Origin: Nocardiopsis mwathae
Lineage (GTDB): Bacteria; Actinomycetota; Actinomycetes; Streptosporangiales; Streptosporangiaceae
Length of the DNA stretch: 64,000 bases
Assembly: GCF_014201195.1 (NCBI RefSeq)
Contig: NZ_JACHDS010000001.1
Span: 3,286,001-3,350,000 of the forward strand
Reading direction: 5' to 3'
In this document: positions 25,354 to 34,810 of the stretch, piece by piece
Position numbering within the stretch: the first letter of the stretch is position 1
How the letters are laid out: every line of letters starts with the position of its first letter
Position numbers and translations under genes: made by a program
The notes under the pieces: model-generated
Told to the model about the DNA's origin: nothing
The model's database searches: none
Seen by the model: the letters and a program-made list of their open reading frames with translations, nothing else

Positions 25354-26133
25354 GTGCGTATCTCCCTCGTCGACTCAGGCATCGGCATGCTGTCCACGGC
25401 CGCCGCGCTGCGCGCGGCCCGCCCGGACGCCGACCTGATCCTGTCCATGGACCCCGACCACATGCCGTGGGGGCCGCGCCGCCCCGACGACGTGATCGGA
25501 CGGGCACTGGCCGGGGCCGAGGCCACCGCCGCCTTCGCGCCCGACGCGATCGTGGTGCCCTGCAACACCGCCTCCGTGCACGGACTGGACGCACTGCGTG
25601 CCCGGTTCGAGCCGAAGACCCCCGTGATCGGCACCGTCCCCGCGGTCAAGCCGGCCGCCGCCCACGGCGGCCCGATCGCCGTCTGGTCCACCGCGGCCAC
25701 CTCGCGCAGCCGGTACCAGGCCGACCTCATCGAGCGCTTCGCCGCCGGGCACACCGTCACCCCGGTGGCCTGCGTCGGCCTCGCCGAGGCGGTGGAGAGC
25801 GCGGACCCGGCCGCCATCACCGAGGCTGTGGGGCGCGCGGCCGAGCGCACACCGGCCGACGTTCGGTCCGTCGCCCTCGCCTGCACCCACTACGACCTGG
25901 TCGATGAGGTGATCTCGGCCTCCCTGGGGCAGCGTCCCGCACTGTTCAGCGCGGCCGCGGCCGTCGCGGCGCAGACCCTGCGCCGCATGGGTGCCGCCCC
26001 CGCGCCCGAGGCCCCCCGCACCGGCACGGTGACCGTGCTGGCCAGCGGCCGACCCGGTGAGCTGCCCGAAGCGGCCCTGGCCTATGCCGCGGGGGCGGCC
26101 CTGGCCCTGCCCCCCGTGGGCTCGGGCGTCTGA
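25354..26133 (+). CDS. Aspartate/glutamate racemase-family protein, MurI-like
   Basis: A 259-residue protein with the racemase framework: SLVDSGIGML at the N terminus, catalytic-type Cys in VVPCNTASVHG and the second Cys in LACTHYDLVDEV. Both cysteines are present, so racemisation of an acidic amino acid is possible. The sequence departs from typical glutamate racemase (DSGIGML instead of DSGVGGL), so this may be a paralogue rather than the essential MurI. It begins at a GTG with no Shine-Dalgarno and a -10-like TATCAT 8 bases before, consistent with leaderless translation. Confidence 0.75.
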   Translation: MRISLVDSGIGMLSTAAALRAARPDADLILSMDPDHMPWGPRRPDDVIGRALAGAEATAAFAPDAIVVPCNTASVHGLDALRARFEPKTPVIGTVPAVKPAAAHGGPIAVWSTAATSRSRYQADLIERFAAGHTVTPVACVGLAEAVESADPAAITEAVGRAAERTPADVRSVALACTHYDLVDEVISASLGQRPALFSAAAAVAAQTLRRMGAAPAPEAPRTGTVTVLASGRPGELPEAALAYAAGAALALPPVGSGV

Positions 26134-26271
26134 GTCGACGGAAACTCCCCGCCCCGGCGGGAACCCGGGGCGATCTCACCCGCGTTGTGCGGAAAAGGGA
26201 ACGGATAGACTCGGGCGGACCGGTGCCGCACGGCGTCGGGCACGGCGACTCGGAAGGGGAGCACGGCGCAC

Positions 26272-26619
26272 ATGGGATGGCTGGACCGGTTCGGACTCCG
26301 CAAGGCCAAGCGGCAGAGCAATGCCCGGTTCGACCGCGCCGCCGAGGACTCCGACGTGCAGGCCCTGATCGACTTCGCCAAGAGCCGCACCGGTGTGGAG
26401 TTCTACGTCGAGCCCGAGACCTTCGCCACCAGCACCACCGCGGTCGCCGTAGCCAGCGACGGCGAGTGGACCCGCCGCCGGGTGGGCTCCCCCGACGTCA
26501 TCCGCAAGGTCGCCCGCAACCTCGCCGCCCCCGTGTACGACGTCCAGGTCGTGGGGTACCCGCGACGGATGCGCGAGTGGACCGCCCGCAACAAGCGCGG
26601 ACTGTCCATGGACGACTGA
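26272..26619 (+). CDS. Conserved actinobacterial protein of unknown function
   Basis: A 115-residue soluble protein. A basic N terminus (GLRKAKRQSN) is followed by an alpha/beta pattern (RTGVEFYVEPETFAT, TTAVAVASDGEWTRR, NLAAPVYDVQVVGYPRRM). The Arg/Tyr-rich C terminus suggests nucleic acid or nucleotide contact, but I recognise no domain. GGGGAG lies at usable distance before the ATG. It is followed at 93 bases by a membrane transporter gene in the same direction. Confidence 0.65.
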   Translation: MGWLDRFGLRKAKRQSNARFDRAAEDSDVQALIDFAKSRTGVEFYVEPETFATSTTAVAVASDGEWTRRRVGSPDVIRKVARNLAAPVYDVQVVGYPRRMREWTARNKRGLSMDD

Positions 26620-26712
26620 CGGCCCGCTCCCGCTCGCACCCCCTGCCCTTCCGCACGGCCCCCTGCCGCCGGGCCTGACCACCGTCCCCCATTAAGGAAG
26701 TCGTCGCTCCGC

Positions 26713-27879
26713 ATGAGCGCCCCAGGCCCCAACGGCATGCCCGGATGGCTGCCCCGCGCCATGATCCTCGCCGTGTGGACCGTGGTCGGCTTCGGCATCG
26801 CCGGCTGGATGCTGTTCCAGCTCCGCGGCCTGCTGATCCTGCTGCTGATCTCGCTGTTCCTCGCGCTGGCCCTGGAACCCGCGGTGAACTGGCTGCACCA
26901 GCGCGGCTGGCCGCGAGGACCGGCCACCGGGGTGGTGCTGCTCGGCGCGTTCAGCGTCTTCCTGCTGTTCGTCACGGTGCTGGGCTCCATGCTCATCGGC
27001 CAGGTGCTGGACTTCGTCAACCAGCTGCCCGCGATGAGCAGGGCGCTGCTGCGCTGGGTCAACGCCACCTTCAACACCTCCTTCGACCCGGTGCTGCTGC
27101 TGGACGAGATCTCCGACCTCAGCGGGACGCTGGAGCGCTACGCCAGTAGCGCCGCCGAGAACGCCCTGGCGGCCGGCACCACCGTGCTGGCGCTGCTGTT
27201 CAACGGGCTGGCGATCGCGCTGTTCACCTTCTACCTCACTGCCGACGGACCGAGGTTCCGCCGCACCCTGTGCTCGGTACTGCCGCCCCGCACCCAGAGC
27301 GAGGTGCTGCGCGCCTGGGAGATCGCCATCGCCAAGACCGGCGGCTACATCTACTCCCGTGCACTGCTCGCGCTGATCTCGTCCGGGGCGCACTACGCCG
27401 CGCTGCTCGTGCTCGACATCCCCTACGCCTTCGCACTGGCCCTGTGGATCGGTGTGTTCTCCCAGTTCATCCCGACCGTCGGCACCTATATCGGGGGCGC
27501 GCTGCCGGTCCTGGTCGCGCTGCTGCACGGTCCGTTCGCCGCGCTGTGGCTGCTCCTGTTCATCACCCTCTACCAGCAGTTCGAGAACTACCTGCTGCAA
27601 CCGAGGATCACCGCCCGGACCCTGGACATGCACCCCGCGGTCGCATTCGGCGCCGTCATCGCGGGCGCCGCCATCCTCGGAGCCCCCGGCGCACTGCTGG
27701 CGCTGCCGGTGGGGGCGAGCCTGCAGGCCTTCCTGGGCGTCTACATCCGGCGCTACGAGGTGGCCGAGCACCCCCTGCTCGACTCCGTCGAGGCGGAGGC
27801 CGAGCGGTCCGAGGAGAAGCCGTCCGAACGCACCGGCGCGCACACCCGCGAGACCAGGGAAAACGATAGTGCCGAGTGA
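26713..27879 (+). CDS. AI-2E family transporter (PerM/DUF20)
   Basis: A 388-residue membrane protein with the family's layout: N-terminal helices (ILAVWTVVGFGIAGWM and LLILLLISLFLALALEPAVN), a central soluble stretch, and a C-terminal helix block with FSQFIPTVGTYIGGALPVL and QQFENYLLQPRI. Members export small molecules or ions, and autoinducer-2 export is only one reported case. An acidic tail ends the protein. Its substrate is not inferable. Confidence 0.88.
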   Translation: MSAPGPNGMPGWLPRAMILAVWTVVGFGIAGWMLFQLRGLLILLLISLFLALALEPAVNWLHQRGWPRGPATGVVLLGAFSVFLLFVTVLGSMLIGQVLDFVNQLPAMSRALLRWVNATFNTSFDPVLLLDEISDLSGTLERYASSAAENALAAGTTVLALLFNGLAIALFTFYLTADGPRFRRTLCSVLPPRTQSEVLRAWEIAIAKTGGYIYSRALLALISSGAHYAALLVLDIPYAFALALWIGVFSQFIPTVGTYIGGALPVLVALLHGPFAALWLLLFITLYQQFENYLLQPRITARTLDMHPAVAFGAVIAGAAILGAPGALLALPVGASLQAFLGVYIRRYEVAEHPLLDSVEAEAERSEEKPSERTGAHTRETRENDSAE

Positions 27880-28052
27880 AAAGGCGCAATCTACATCACA
27901 ACGGCACCGCGTTTCCAGGGGTGCGCCGAAAAAGCTTTCCGCGACTCCGCTTTTTGGCCGTTGATGACGACAGTTTGTAGAACTCCTTCGGCCAATCGGT
28001 TCCCTCACGGGGGGTTCCCGTCGCATACTCCCTGGGGAGGGGGAGTGAAAGG

Positions 28053-28577
28053 ATGAAGCGGGATCTCACCGCCCTGTGCTGCGAATGTGGCGCAATCCGT
28101 CAGGTCAGCGCACATAACGGCATCGGGGAAGCACAGTCCGCGTACGGCCTCGCGCGCTGCGTGGTCCGACGGGTGTGCCGGTCCTGCGGACGCCGGACCG
28201 ACCACGCCTACCTTCGCGGCGACGACGACCGCGACGAGCTGGAGGACGCACTCAAACTCGACGACGCCCTCGCGGCCGAAGCCCTCGACGAGGAGGTCGA
28301 GCAGCTGCGGCTGTGCGGGATCGACATCGGCCACGCTCCCGTTCCGGCGATCTGGGACGGCCAGCCGGTGGGAATGGTCACCCAGCGGCTTTCCGACCGC
28401 TCGTACGCCATCGTGCTCGACCCGGAGTCCTCGGTGGTGGCCCGGCTCAAACTCATCGACATGATCTGGAACGAGCTGTCCATCGGCGACAACGACGACC
28501 GCTGGTACATCCAGCCCGCCGAGGACGACTCCCCCGGCTACGCCGTCCGTCTGTTCGGCTACCGGGTGCGCCGGTAG
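28053..28577 (+). CDS. Conserved protein with N-terminal zinc knuckle
   Basis: A 174-residue protein with paired cysteines CCECG near residues 9-13 and CRSCG around 42-46, probably a zinc knuckle. An acidic helical middle (DDDRDELEDALKLDDALAAE) and a beta-rich C terminus (GMVTQRLSDRSYAIVLDP) follow. I do not recognise the family with confidence. GGGAG lies about seven bases before the ATG. The upstream 170 bases are AT-richer than average and probably hold its promoter. Confidence 0.65.
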   Translation: MKRDLTALCCECGAIRQVSAHNGIGEAQSAYGLARCVVRRVCRSCGRRTDHAYLRGDDDRDELEDALKLDDALAAEALDEEVEQLRLCGIDIGHAPVPAIWDGQPVGMVTQRLSDRSYAIVLDPESSVVARLKLIDMIWNELSIGDNDDRWYIQPAEDDSPGYAVRLFGYRVRR

Positions 28578-28655
28578 CGCCGTCCGTACCCTGGCCGACG
28601 ATGGCCATGGACCGGCACCCGACGGTTCCGCTCGGCCCGACACCCGTTCCCGTGA

Positions 28656-30716
28656 TCACCGCAGGGCGGGGGCCGCCGCGAGGCGGCGCAGGGCGGCGCG
28701 GGCGACGTCCGGATCGCTCGTGCCCCAGTAGGGCGGCAGTGAGGCGCGCAGGAAGCCGCCGTAACGGGCGGTGGCCAGGCGGGGGTCGAGGACCGCGACC
28801 ACGCCGCGGTCGTCCATGGAGCGCAGCAGCCGCCCGGTGCCCTGGGCCAGCAGCAGTGCCGCGTGAGTGGCGGCCACGGCCATGAAGCCGTTGCCGCCGT
28901 GCGCGCCCACCGAGCGCTGCCGCGCCGAGGCCAGCGGGTCGTCGGGACGCGGGAACGGGATCCGGTCCACGATCACCAGCTGCAACGACGGTCCCGGGAC
29001 GTCCACCCCCTGCCACAGCGACAGGGTGCCGAACAGGCAGGACGCCTCGTCCTCGGCGAAGCGGCGGACCAGCTGGCCGGTGGAATCGTCGCCCTGGCAC
29101 AGGATCTCGAAGTCGAGCCGGTCCCGTAGCTCCTCGGCGGCCTGCGCGGCCGCGCGCATCGACGAGAACAGGCCGAGCGTGCGGCCGCCGGAGGCCTCGA
29201 TCAGCTCGGCGATCTCGTCGATGTAGCGGGGGTCCAGGCCGTCACGGCCGGGGGTCGGCAGGTGCTTGGCGACGTACAGGATCCCGCTGCGGGCGTGGTC
29301 GAACGGCGACCCGACGTCCAGCGCCCGCCAGCGCGGCTCACCCGCCGAGGTGGGGTCCGGCTCGGCTCTCCCGGTGCCGTTCAGCTCCTCTACGCCCGGC
29401 ACCGCGGCGGTGCCCGACGCGTTCAGGACGGTCTGCCGCCCCAGGCCCCACTGCATGGCCAGGGTGTCGAAGGAGCCGCCGAGGGACAGCGTGGCCGAGG
29501 TCAACACCGCCGTGCGGTCACCCCACAGCTTCTCGCGCAGCAGCCCGCCGACGCCCAGCGGGGCGACGTGAAGGCTCGGCGCCTGCTTGCCGCCCTTGGC
29601 CAGCCACACGACGTCGCGGCGGTCGCGCAGCGGGGGCTCGAACGACTCCAGGACGGCCACGGCGGCGTCGTGCACCTCCTCCAGCGCCGCCAAGGCGAGC
29701 TTGCGCGCGGTCGCGGACTCGGGATCCTGCTCGCCGTTCGCGGGGCCGATCGCGGTGACGCAGGTGTGCGCGGCGTCGCGGACGCCCGCGACCGCCCCGG
29801 CCAGGCCGTCGTCGATGTGGTCGATGCGGCCGGGCTCCATGTCGGCGAACATCAGGGCCAGGCCCTCGCCGGTCTCGGTCAGCCGCTCGGTCAGCCCTTC
29901 CTCGCACAGCCGCGCGGCACGCTTGGCGGCGGCGCCCACCGACCGCTCGCCCAGCGCCCGGGTGGCCACCGACGTCACGCGGTCGGTGAGCTCGTGCGCC
30001 TCGTCGACCACCAGGACCCGGTGCTCGGGCAGCAGCTGGTAGCCCTGCATGGCGCCGATGGCGAGCATGGCGTGGTTGGTGACGACGATGTCGACGCCGC
30101 CGGCGTCGGCCCGGGCCTGCTCGGCGAAGCACTCCTGGCCGAACGCGCAGGCGGCGGCGCCCACGCACTCGTTGGCCGACACCGACACCTGCCGCCAGGC
30201 GAGGTCGCCGACCCCGGGCACCAGTTCGTCGCGGTCGCCGGTGACGGTCTCCTCGGCCCACTCGTGCAGCCGCTTGACCTGGCGACCCAGCGAGGACAGC
30301 TGGTGCGGGTCGAACAGCTCGGCGTCCTCGGGCTCGGCGTCGGCGCCCTGCAGGCGCTGCCGGCACAGGTAGTTGCGCCGCCCCTTGAGGATGGCGAACG
30401 TGGGCTCGCGGCCGAGCAGCGGCGCCAGCGCCTCGGCGAGGCGCGGCAGGTCGCGCTCGATGAGCTGGCGCTGCAGGGCGATGGTGGCGGTGGAGACGAC
30501 CACGGTGGTGTCGGTGCGCAGCGCATGGTGGACGGCGGGGACCAGGTAGGCCAGGGACTTGCCGGTGCCGGTTCCGGCCTGCACCACCAGGTGCTCCTCG
30601 GCCGTGATGGCCGCGTCGACCGCCGCGGCCATGGTCACCTGGCCGTCGCGGCGGGTGCCGCCGAGCGCGCGCACGGCGGCGTCCAACAGGGTTTCGACGT
30701 CGGGGATCTCAGCCAC
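28656..30716 (-). CDS. dinG: ATP-dependent DNA helicase, DinG/XPD family
   Basis: A 686-residue superfamily 2 helicase. Walker A is QAGTGTGKSLAY near residue 45 and the DEAH box is VLVVDEAHEL. Four cysteines between them (YLCRQ, then ECVGAAACAFGQECF) match the 4Fe-4S ligand positions of the XPD/DinG family. Later motifs include TSATL and the C-terminal QGTGRLLRS. Family members unwind damaged or structured DNA. It is convergent with the gene before it and alone in its transcript. Confidence 0.93.
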   Translation of the reverse strand: MAEIPDVETLLDAAVRALGGTRRDGQVTMAAAVDAAITAEEHLVVQAGTGTGKSLAYLVPAVHHALRTDTTVVVSTATIALQRQLIERDLPRLAEALAPLLGREPTFAILKGRRNYLCRQRLQGADAEPEDAELFDPHQLSSLGRQVKRLHEWAEETVTGDRDELVPGVGDLAWRQVSVSANECVGAAACAFGQECFAEQARADAGGVDIVVTNHAMLAIGAMQGYQLLPEHRVLVVDEAHELTDRVTSVATRALGERSVGAAAKRAARLCEEGLTERLTETGEGLALMFADMEPGRIDHIDDGLAGAVAGVRDAAHTCVTAIGPANGEQDPESATARKLALAALEEVHDAAVAVLESFEPPLRDRRDVVWLAKGGKQAPSLHVAPLGVGGLLREKLWGDRTAVLTSATLSLGGSFDTLAMQWGLGRQTVLNASGTAAVPGVEELNGTGRAEPDPTSAGEPRWRALDVGSPFDHARSGILYVAKHLPTPGRDGLDPRYIDEIAELIEASGGRTLGLFSSMRAAAQAAEELRDRLDFEILCQGDDSTGQLVRRFAEDEASCLFGTLSLWQGVDVPGPSLQLVIVDRIPFPRPDDPLASARQRSVGAHGGNGFMAVAATHAALLLAQGTGRLLRSMDDRGVVAVLDPRLATARYGGFLRASLPPYWGTSDPDVARAALRRLAAAPALR

Positions 30717-30800
30717 GCCGTCAAATGTAGTGCCCGGCGGGGACGGGCGTGCCGACCCTCCACAGATCCTCGGACCGCCCCGCCACAGGGTGCCGGGCGG

Positions 30801-31592
30801 TCACGCCCGTTCGAGCGTGGTGGTGACCTCGTCGTGCAGGAAGCAGAAGTGGTCGCGCACGTCGTGGCCGTCCTTCAGCGGGTTCGGGATGCTCCAGGCG
30901 GCGTCGGCGATCTCCCGGTCGCCGACTCGGATGTTCCAGTAGGACGCCCCGCCCTTGTACGGGCAGTAGGTGCGGGTGGTGCTGGGGGTGAGGAACTCGC
31001 GGCGCACGTCGTCCGGCGGCAGGTAGTGGCGGTTGGGCAGCCCGGTCTCGGAGAGCACCACGGGGTTGGCCGACAGCGCGACGACCGCCTCGCCCACCGA
31101 GATCCGGACCAGTGTGGAGGAGCGGCGGGTGTCGACCCGGTGGTAGGGGTCGCGGAGATGGCCGTGGACGCGCTCGTCCTCGTCGAACCAGGCGTCGGCG
31201 GCGTCCCAGGCCACCGCGGCCAGGCCGCGCAGCCAGTAGGCCTCCTCCCGGGCCTCCGGGTAGGACCACACCGCATCGCGCACGAACCGCTCGCCCACGG
31301 TGATGTGCCGGTAGGCGGCGTCCCCCTTGAACGGGCAGTGCGTGGTGTGGTCGCTGGGCCGCAGCAGGCCCTGGCGGATGTCGTCGTCGGGGACGTAGAG
31401 CACGGGCAGCAGGTTGGTCTCGTGCAGCAGGTAGCCGCGGTCGGAGTCGAGTACCGTCCGCCCGGCGACCTCGGCCCGGACGCGGCGCGGGAACGGCTCC
31501 ATGAACAGCGAGTGCCGCGGTGAGTCGATGGTGTAGTTGACGGTCTTGGGTGCGCCGGAGGCGAGCGGCCCGGCGCCGATGGTGAGTGACAT
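30801..31592 (-). CDS. Protein with two DUF427 domains
   Basis: A 263-residue cytosolic protein containing two copies of DUF427. Each copy has the same core: DHTTHCPFKGDAAYRHI in the first half and TRTYCPYKGGASYWNI in the second. One Cys-Pro-aromatic-Lys-Gly lies in each repeat. The biochemical function of DUF427 is unclear. The ATG at 31592 is preferred, with GAGGGG nine bases upstream; an ATG nine bases earlier abuts that site. Confidence 0.82.
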   Translation of the reverse strand: MSLTIGAGPLASGAPKTVNYTIDSPRHSLFMEPFPRRVRAEVAGRTVLDSDRGYLLHETNLLPVLYVPDDDIRQGLLRPSDHTTHCPFKGDAAYRHITVGERFVRDAVWSYPEAREEAYWLRGLAAVAWDAADAWFDEDERVHGHLRDPYHRVDTRRSSTLVRISVGEAVVALSANPVVLSETGLPNRHYLPPDDVRREFLTPSTTRTYCPYKGGASYWNIRVGDREIADAAWSIPNPLKDGHDVRDHFCFLHDEVTTTLERA

Positions 31593-31685
31593 CCCCGTCA
31601 TCCCCTCATCGGATCGGATGCTTCCAGGGTGGTCATGCCCCGACCGGGGCGATCTCACCCCGTGAGGCACCGCCGCGTGGTGATG

Positions 31686-33023
31686 TCAGACGTCGTCGCC
31701 GTCGATCCCGGCCTTGCGGGCGCGCCCCAGGTAGATGGCCGCGCTGCCGCCGCCGAGGGCGACCAGGCCGCTGCCGACCAGTCCGAAGAGGGCGCTGCCG
31801 GTGATGGGCAGCCGGTCCGAGCCCCCGCTGTCGGAAACGGGAGGCGTCGGTGCCGGCAGCACGGGTTGGGCGACCGTGGGGGACGGCCGGGGCGAGGGCG
31901 GCGCGCCCGTTACCTGCGGCGGTGCCGACGCGGAGGCCGAGGACGGGGACCGCGGCCGCGGACTCGGTTCCGGCCCCCTGGGCGTTTCGGGCGCGGGCGA
32001 CACGTCGGCTCCGCGGCCGGGCGGCGGAGGTGCCGGCTGCGGGTCGGGTTCGGGCGTAGGGTTTCCGCTGAACACCGGGGGTTCCGAGGCACCGGTGGCC
32101 CCGCCGCCGCCCGTGCTTCCGGCATCCTCGCCCGCGGGGGTGTGGGAACCGCCCCCGCGGGTCGCGCCGCCGTCGGCCGGGCCGGTGGGCGGGGCCGCGC
32201 TGTGCACCCCGGCCTGGGCGAGGTCCAGCCGGTAGGCGACGGTGTCGGTGGGCTCTCCGTCCCGGTCCAGCCAGGCGACGTCGAATCGGATGGCCAGCCA
32301 GGCGTTGGCGGTACCGGGGGCGGCCGCGGCGCCGGGGCCGGAGCCGTGCGGCACCCCCTCGTCCACCTCGGTGACGTACCGCTCGGCGGTGACCTCCACC
32401 CGCACGGAGTCGCCGTCGTCGCCCTCCTCGGTGAAGCCGTCGCGGTAGGGGCCCTCCCCGAGGTCCACGGGCTCTCCCAGGATCTCCAGGCCCTCGACGG
32501 CGATGCGCGCCCGCGCCCCCTCCTCCTGGGACCAGGAGGCGGAGGCCTCCGCGTACCCCACGGCGACCGTGTCGGTGTCCTGGAAGGCGGTGGGGACGTG
32601 CTCCCCGCCGCTGTCATCGGGGACGGCGAAGGGGCCGCAGTCGGGGGTGAAGCGCAGGTCGGTGACGGCCGCGACGGCGGTCAGGCCGTCCTCGGCGCGG
32701 GTGACCGCGCTGTGCGCCGTGCCCGGGGGGATGCGGAAGTGCGGCGCGGCACCGATCCTGTCGGCGTCGCGCGACCAGTCCGCGGTGTCGTCCCCGCCGG
32801 CGCGGTCGGTGTCGACGTCGCCGATGACGCCCTGGACGCACCACTCGACCGCCGCGATGCGCGCCGCGGCGTAGTGCGCTCCGGCAGGGTCGGCGCCGAT
32901 GGGGGAGAAGGCGGAGGCGGCAAGGGCCGGAAGCGCTCCGGCGAGCGTCAGCGCGCCCGCGGCGGTGATCGCGCTACCTACCGCGATCAGCCGACGGTGC
33001 GGCGTGGGGGAACTCGCAGTCAC
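31686..33023 (-). CDS. LPxTG-anchored wall surface protein
   Basis: A 445-residue exported protein. A signal peptide ends near LPALAASAF. A globular domain of about 240 residues with two cysteines follows (AVEWCVQG, TPDCGPF), then a long Pro/Ser/Gly-rich stalk and a sorting signal: LPITG, a hydrophobic helix, and the basic tail YLGRARKAG. Sortase would cut after Thr and link it to peptidoglycan. No sortase gene is in the window. The N-terminal domain is unrecognised, with adhesion or surface binding only a guess. It starts at GTG. Confidence 0.8.
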   Translation of the reverse strand: MTASSPTPHRRLIAVGSAITAAGALTLAGALPALAASAFSPIGADPAGAHYAAARIAAVEWCVQGVIGDVDTDRAGGDDTADWSRDADRIGAAPHFRIPPGTAHSAVTRAEDGLTAVAAVTDLRFTPDCGPFAVPDDSGGEHVPTAFQDTDTVAVGYAEASASWSQEEGARARIAVEGLEILGEPVDLGEGPYRDGFTEEGDDGDSVRVEVTAERYVTEVDEGVPHGSGPGAAAAPGTANAWLAIRFDVAWLDRDGEPTDTVAYRLDLAQAGVHSAAPPTGPADGGATRGGGSHTPAGEDAGSTGGGGATGASEPPVFSGNPTPEPDPQPAPPPPGRGADVSPAPETPRGPEPSPRPRSPSSASASAPPQVTGAPPSPRPSPTVAQPVLPAPTPPVSDSGGSDRLPITGSALFGLVGSGLVALGGGSAAIYLGRARKAGIDGDDV

Positions 33024-33342
33024 GATCGTCCTTTTTCAGGGCGCTGAGCGGTCCGGGGGACTCCCGAGGGACCGTCGTCGAACCTACATTCCCATGGACC
33101 GCGCGATAAGGGCAGTCATGGGTGGGGAAGCCGCGGCGGTGGTCCGCCGCCACGGCGGAACCGGGGCCCGCCGCCCGGGGCGGGCGCGGCCGTCGGCGTC
33201 GCCATCGCAGGTGGCACCGGGTGTGCCCGTGCTGGGGGCGGGGGCCGTCGGTGAAGGTTCACGCTGCGGCCGGTATCGGCCAGCTCACCGTCGAGGACGA
33301 GAAAAGGTCCCGCAGCCGACAGCTGCGGGACCTTCCGAAACG
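33024..33342. other. Intergenic region before the LPxTG gene with a tRNA terminator
   Basis: 319 bases. The left part holds the promoter side of the wall protein. At 33302-33334 a 12-bp inverted repeat (AAGGTCCCGCAG arms) ends in a T-run when read leftward, fitting a terminator for the tRNA-Ala gene at 33343. No gene is credible. Confidence 0.6.
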
Positions 33343-33415
33343 TGGAGCTATGGGGATTCGAACCCCAGACCTCTTCCATGCCATGGAAGCGCGCTACCAA
33401 CTGCGCCATAGCCCC
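33343..33415 (-). tRNA. tRNA-Ala (anticodon GGC), copy 1
   Basis: Full 73-base cloverleaf read on the minus strand. The acceptor stem GGGGCTA pairs with TAGCTCC, including the G3-U70 alanine identity pair. Anticodon stem CTTCC/GGAAG holds loop ATGGCAT with GGC. The T-loop is GGTTCGAATCC. CCA is not encoded. Identical to the copies at 33572 and 36793. Confidence 0.95.
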
Positions 33416-33571
33416 GTGGAGACGTCTGCGAGTATATCGGACCCGTGCGGGCACGGGGACCGGTACTCGGCACCGCGCTCTCCCGGCCCGGCTCCGCGGC
33501 CGACGGACCGGCACACTCGGCATACGGAACGGGAAAACCGCCCCCGGTTCACCCGGAAGCGGTTCGCGACG

Positions 33572-33644
33572 TGGAGCTATGGGGATTCGAACCCCAGACC
33601 TCTTCCATGCCATGGAAGCGCGCTACCAACTGCGCCATAGCCCC
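33572..33644 (-). tRNA. tRNA-Ala (anticodon GGC), copy 2
   Basis: Identical in all 73 bases to copy 1, 156 bases away. It has the same G3-U70 pair and anticodon GGC. The flanking sequence differs from copy 1, so duplication did not include long flanks or they have since diverged. Confidence 0.95.
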
Positions 33645-33777
33645 TGGACCTCCGCCGCCCTGCGGCCTCTCGGCCTCGGCGACACCACGACTCTACCGGA
33701 CCCGCGGGGGTGTTCGCGCCAGCTCTGCGCAGGCCGCCTGCTCACCGCCACGGGTTGAGTCGGAATAAGCTTGAGGA

Positions 33778-34098
33778 GTGTCCGAATCAAAGCTTGAGAT
33801 CCAGATGCTCCACGACCGCCTGCTCGTGCGCGAGGCCCCGGAAAAAGGAGAGCGGCGCAGCAGCGCCGGTCTGGTCATTCCGGACACCGTGAAGATGGCG
33901 ACCCGCCTCGTCTGGGGCGAGGTCTGCGGAGCGGGCACGGGAGCCAGGCACGTCAAGACCGGCGACCGGGTGCTGTTCAACCCCGAGGACCAGCACGAGG
34001 TCGAGCTCCAGGCGGAGCGCTACCTCGTCCTCCGCGAGCGCGACGTGCACGCGATCGCCAGCGAACACCCCTCCCAGGGCACCGGGCTCTACCTCTGA
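33778..34098 (+). CDS. GroES-family co-chaperonin-like protein
   Basis: A 106-residue protein of the GroES fold: LEIQMLHDRLLVREAP, then SSAGLVIPDTVK, the beta turn VKTGDRVLFNPED and LRERDVHAI. It is longer and more divergent than the classical GroES that sits beside groEL, and no groEL is here, so it may be a stand-alone paralogue. A GTG at 33778 is used with GAGGA only a couple of bases away; an internal ATG is possible. Role in folding is inferred from family. Confidence 0.8.
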   Translation: MSESKLEIQMLHDRLLVREAPEKGERRSSAGLVIPDTVKMATRLVWGEVCGAGTGARHVKTGDRVLFNPEDQHEVELQAERYLVLRERDVHAIASEHPSQGTGLYL

Positions 34099-34180
34099 CC
34101 GCGCCCGCGACGACTCCGGCACCGCGCCTCCGCGCACTCCCCGACCGGCGGGCGGCGCCGCCGCTCCCCCGGCCCCTCCC

Positions 34181-34771
34181 TCAGGACGTTTCCGGGACGG
34201 CCACGGCCTTACGGAGCGTGTAGAGGCACTGCGTCAGCGCCTCGTGCTTGGCCGCGGCACCGCTTCTGACATGCATCCCGGCGGCGTACAGCATCGCCCA
34301 CACGAACTGCCCCATCCACGCCGGGGAGAGCCGCGGGTCGATGGTGCCGTCGGCGTGCCCGCGCTCGACCAGCTCGGCGAGCGCCGCGTCGCTCTCGTCG
34401 GGCTCGTCATCCGCGCTCGCGGCCCAGTCGTCATCGCTCGTGAAGGCGAGGAACACCAGTTCATAGGTGTCGAAGTACTCCGACACCAAGCGGTTGAGTG
34501 CCTCGGCGGCCGTCCCATCCCCGATCCGGGCGCTGCGCACCGCCTCGTGTATCCGCTCGGTGGCGTACTCCGCCAACGCCGAGGTCAGGCTCTCGCGGTC
34601 GGGGAAGTAGCGCTGCAGCGTGCTGCGCGCCACCCCGGCCCGCTCCGCCACCGCTGACATCGTCGCGGACGCGTCCTGACCCAGCACCAGGACCGCGGCG
34701 TCCAGAATCGCGCGCCGTGTCCGCGCCCGAGTCCTGGACTGCCCGGCCACCGGTTCGTTCTTCACCACCAT
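34181..34771 (-). CDS. TetR-family repressor, divergent from an ABC exporter
   Basis: A 196-residue regulator. The N-terminal helix-turn-helix is clear (TRRAILDAAVLVLG, ATMSAVAERAGVARSTLQRYF). The C-terminal ligand domain is helical and acidic (SADDEPDESDAALAELV). AGGA lies eight bases before the ATG. It is transcribed away from the ABC transporter with 76 bases between, which contain a perfect inverted repeat. By family it should repress that transporter and perhaps itself, and release on binding a small molecule. Confidence 0.9.
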   Translation of the reverse strand: MVVKNEPVAGQSRTRARTRRAILDAAVLVLGQDASATMSAVAERAGVARSTLQRYFPDRESLTSALAEYATERIHEAVRSARIGDGTAAEALNRLVSEYFDTYELVFLAFTSDDDWAASADDEPDESDAALAELVERGHADGTIDPRLSPAWMGQFVWAMLYAAGMHVRSGAAAKHEALTQCLYTLRKAVAVPETS

Positions 34772-34810
34772 GCGCACATCCTAGGTCGAGAGGGGATGAC
34801 GGGTATCCAG

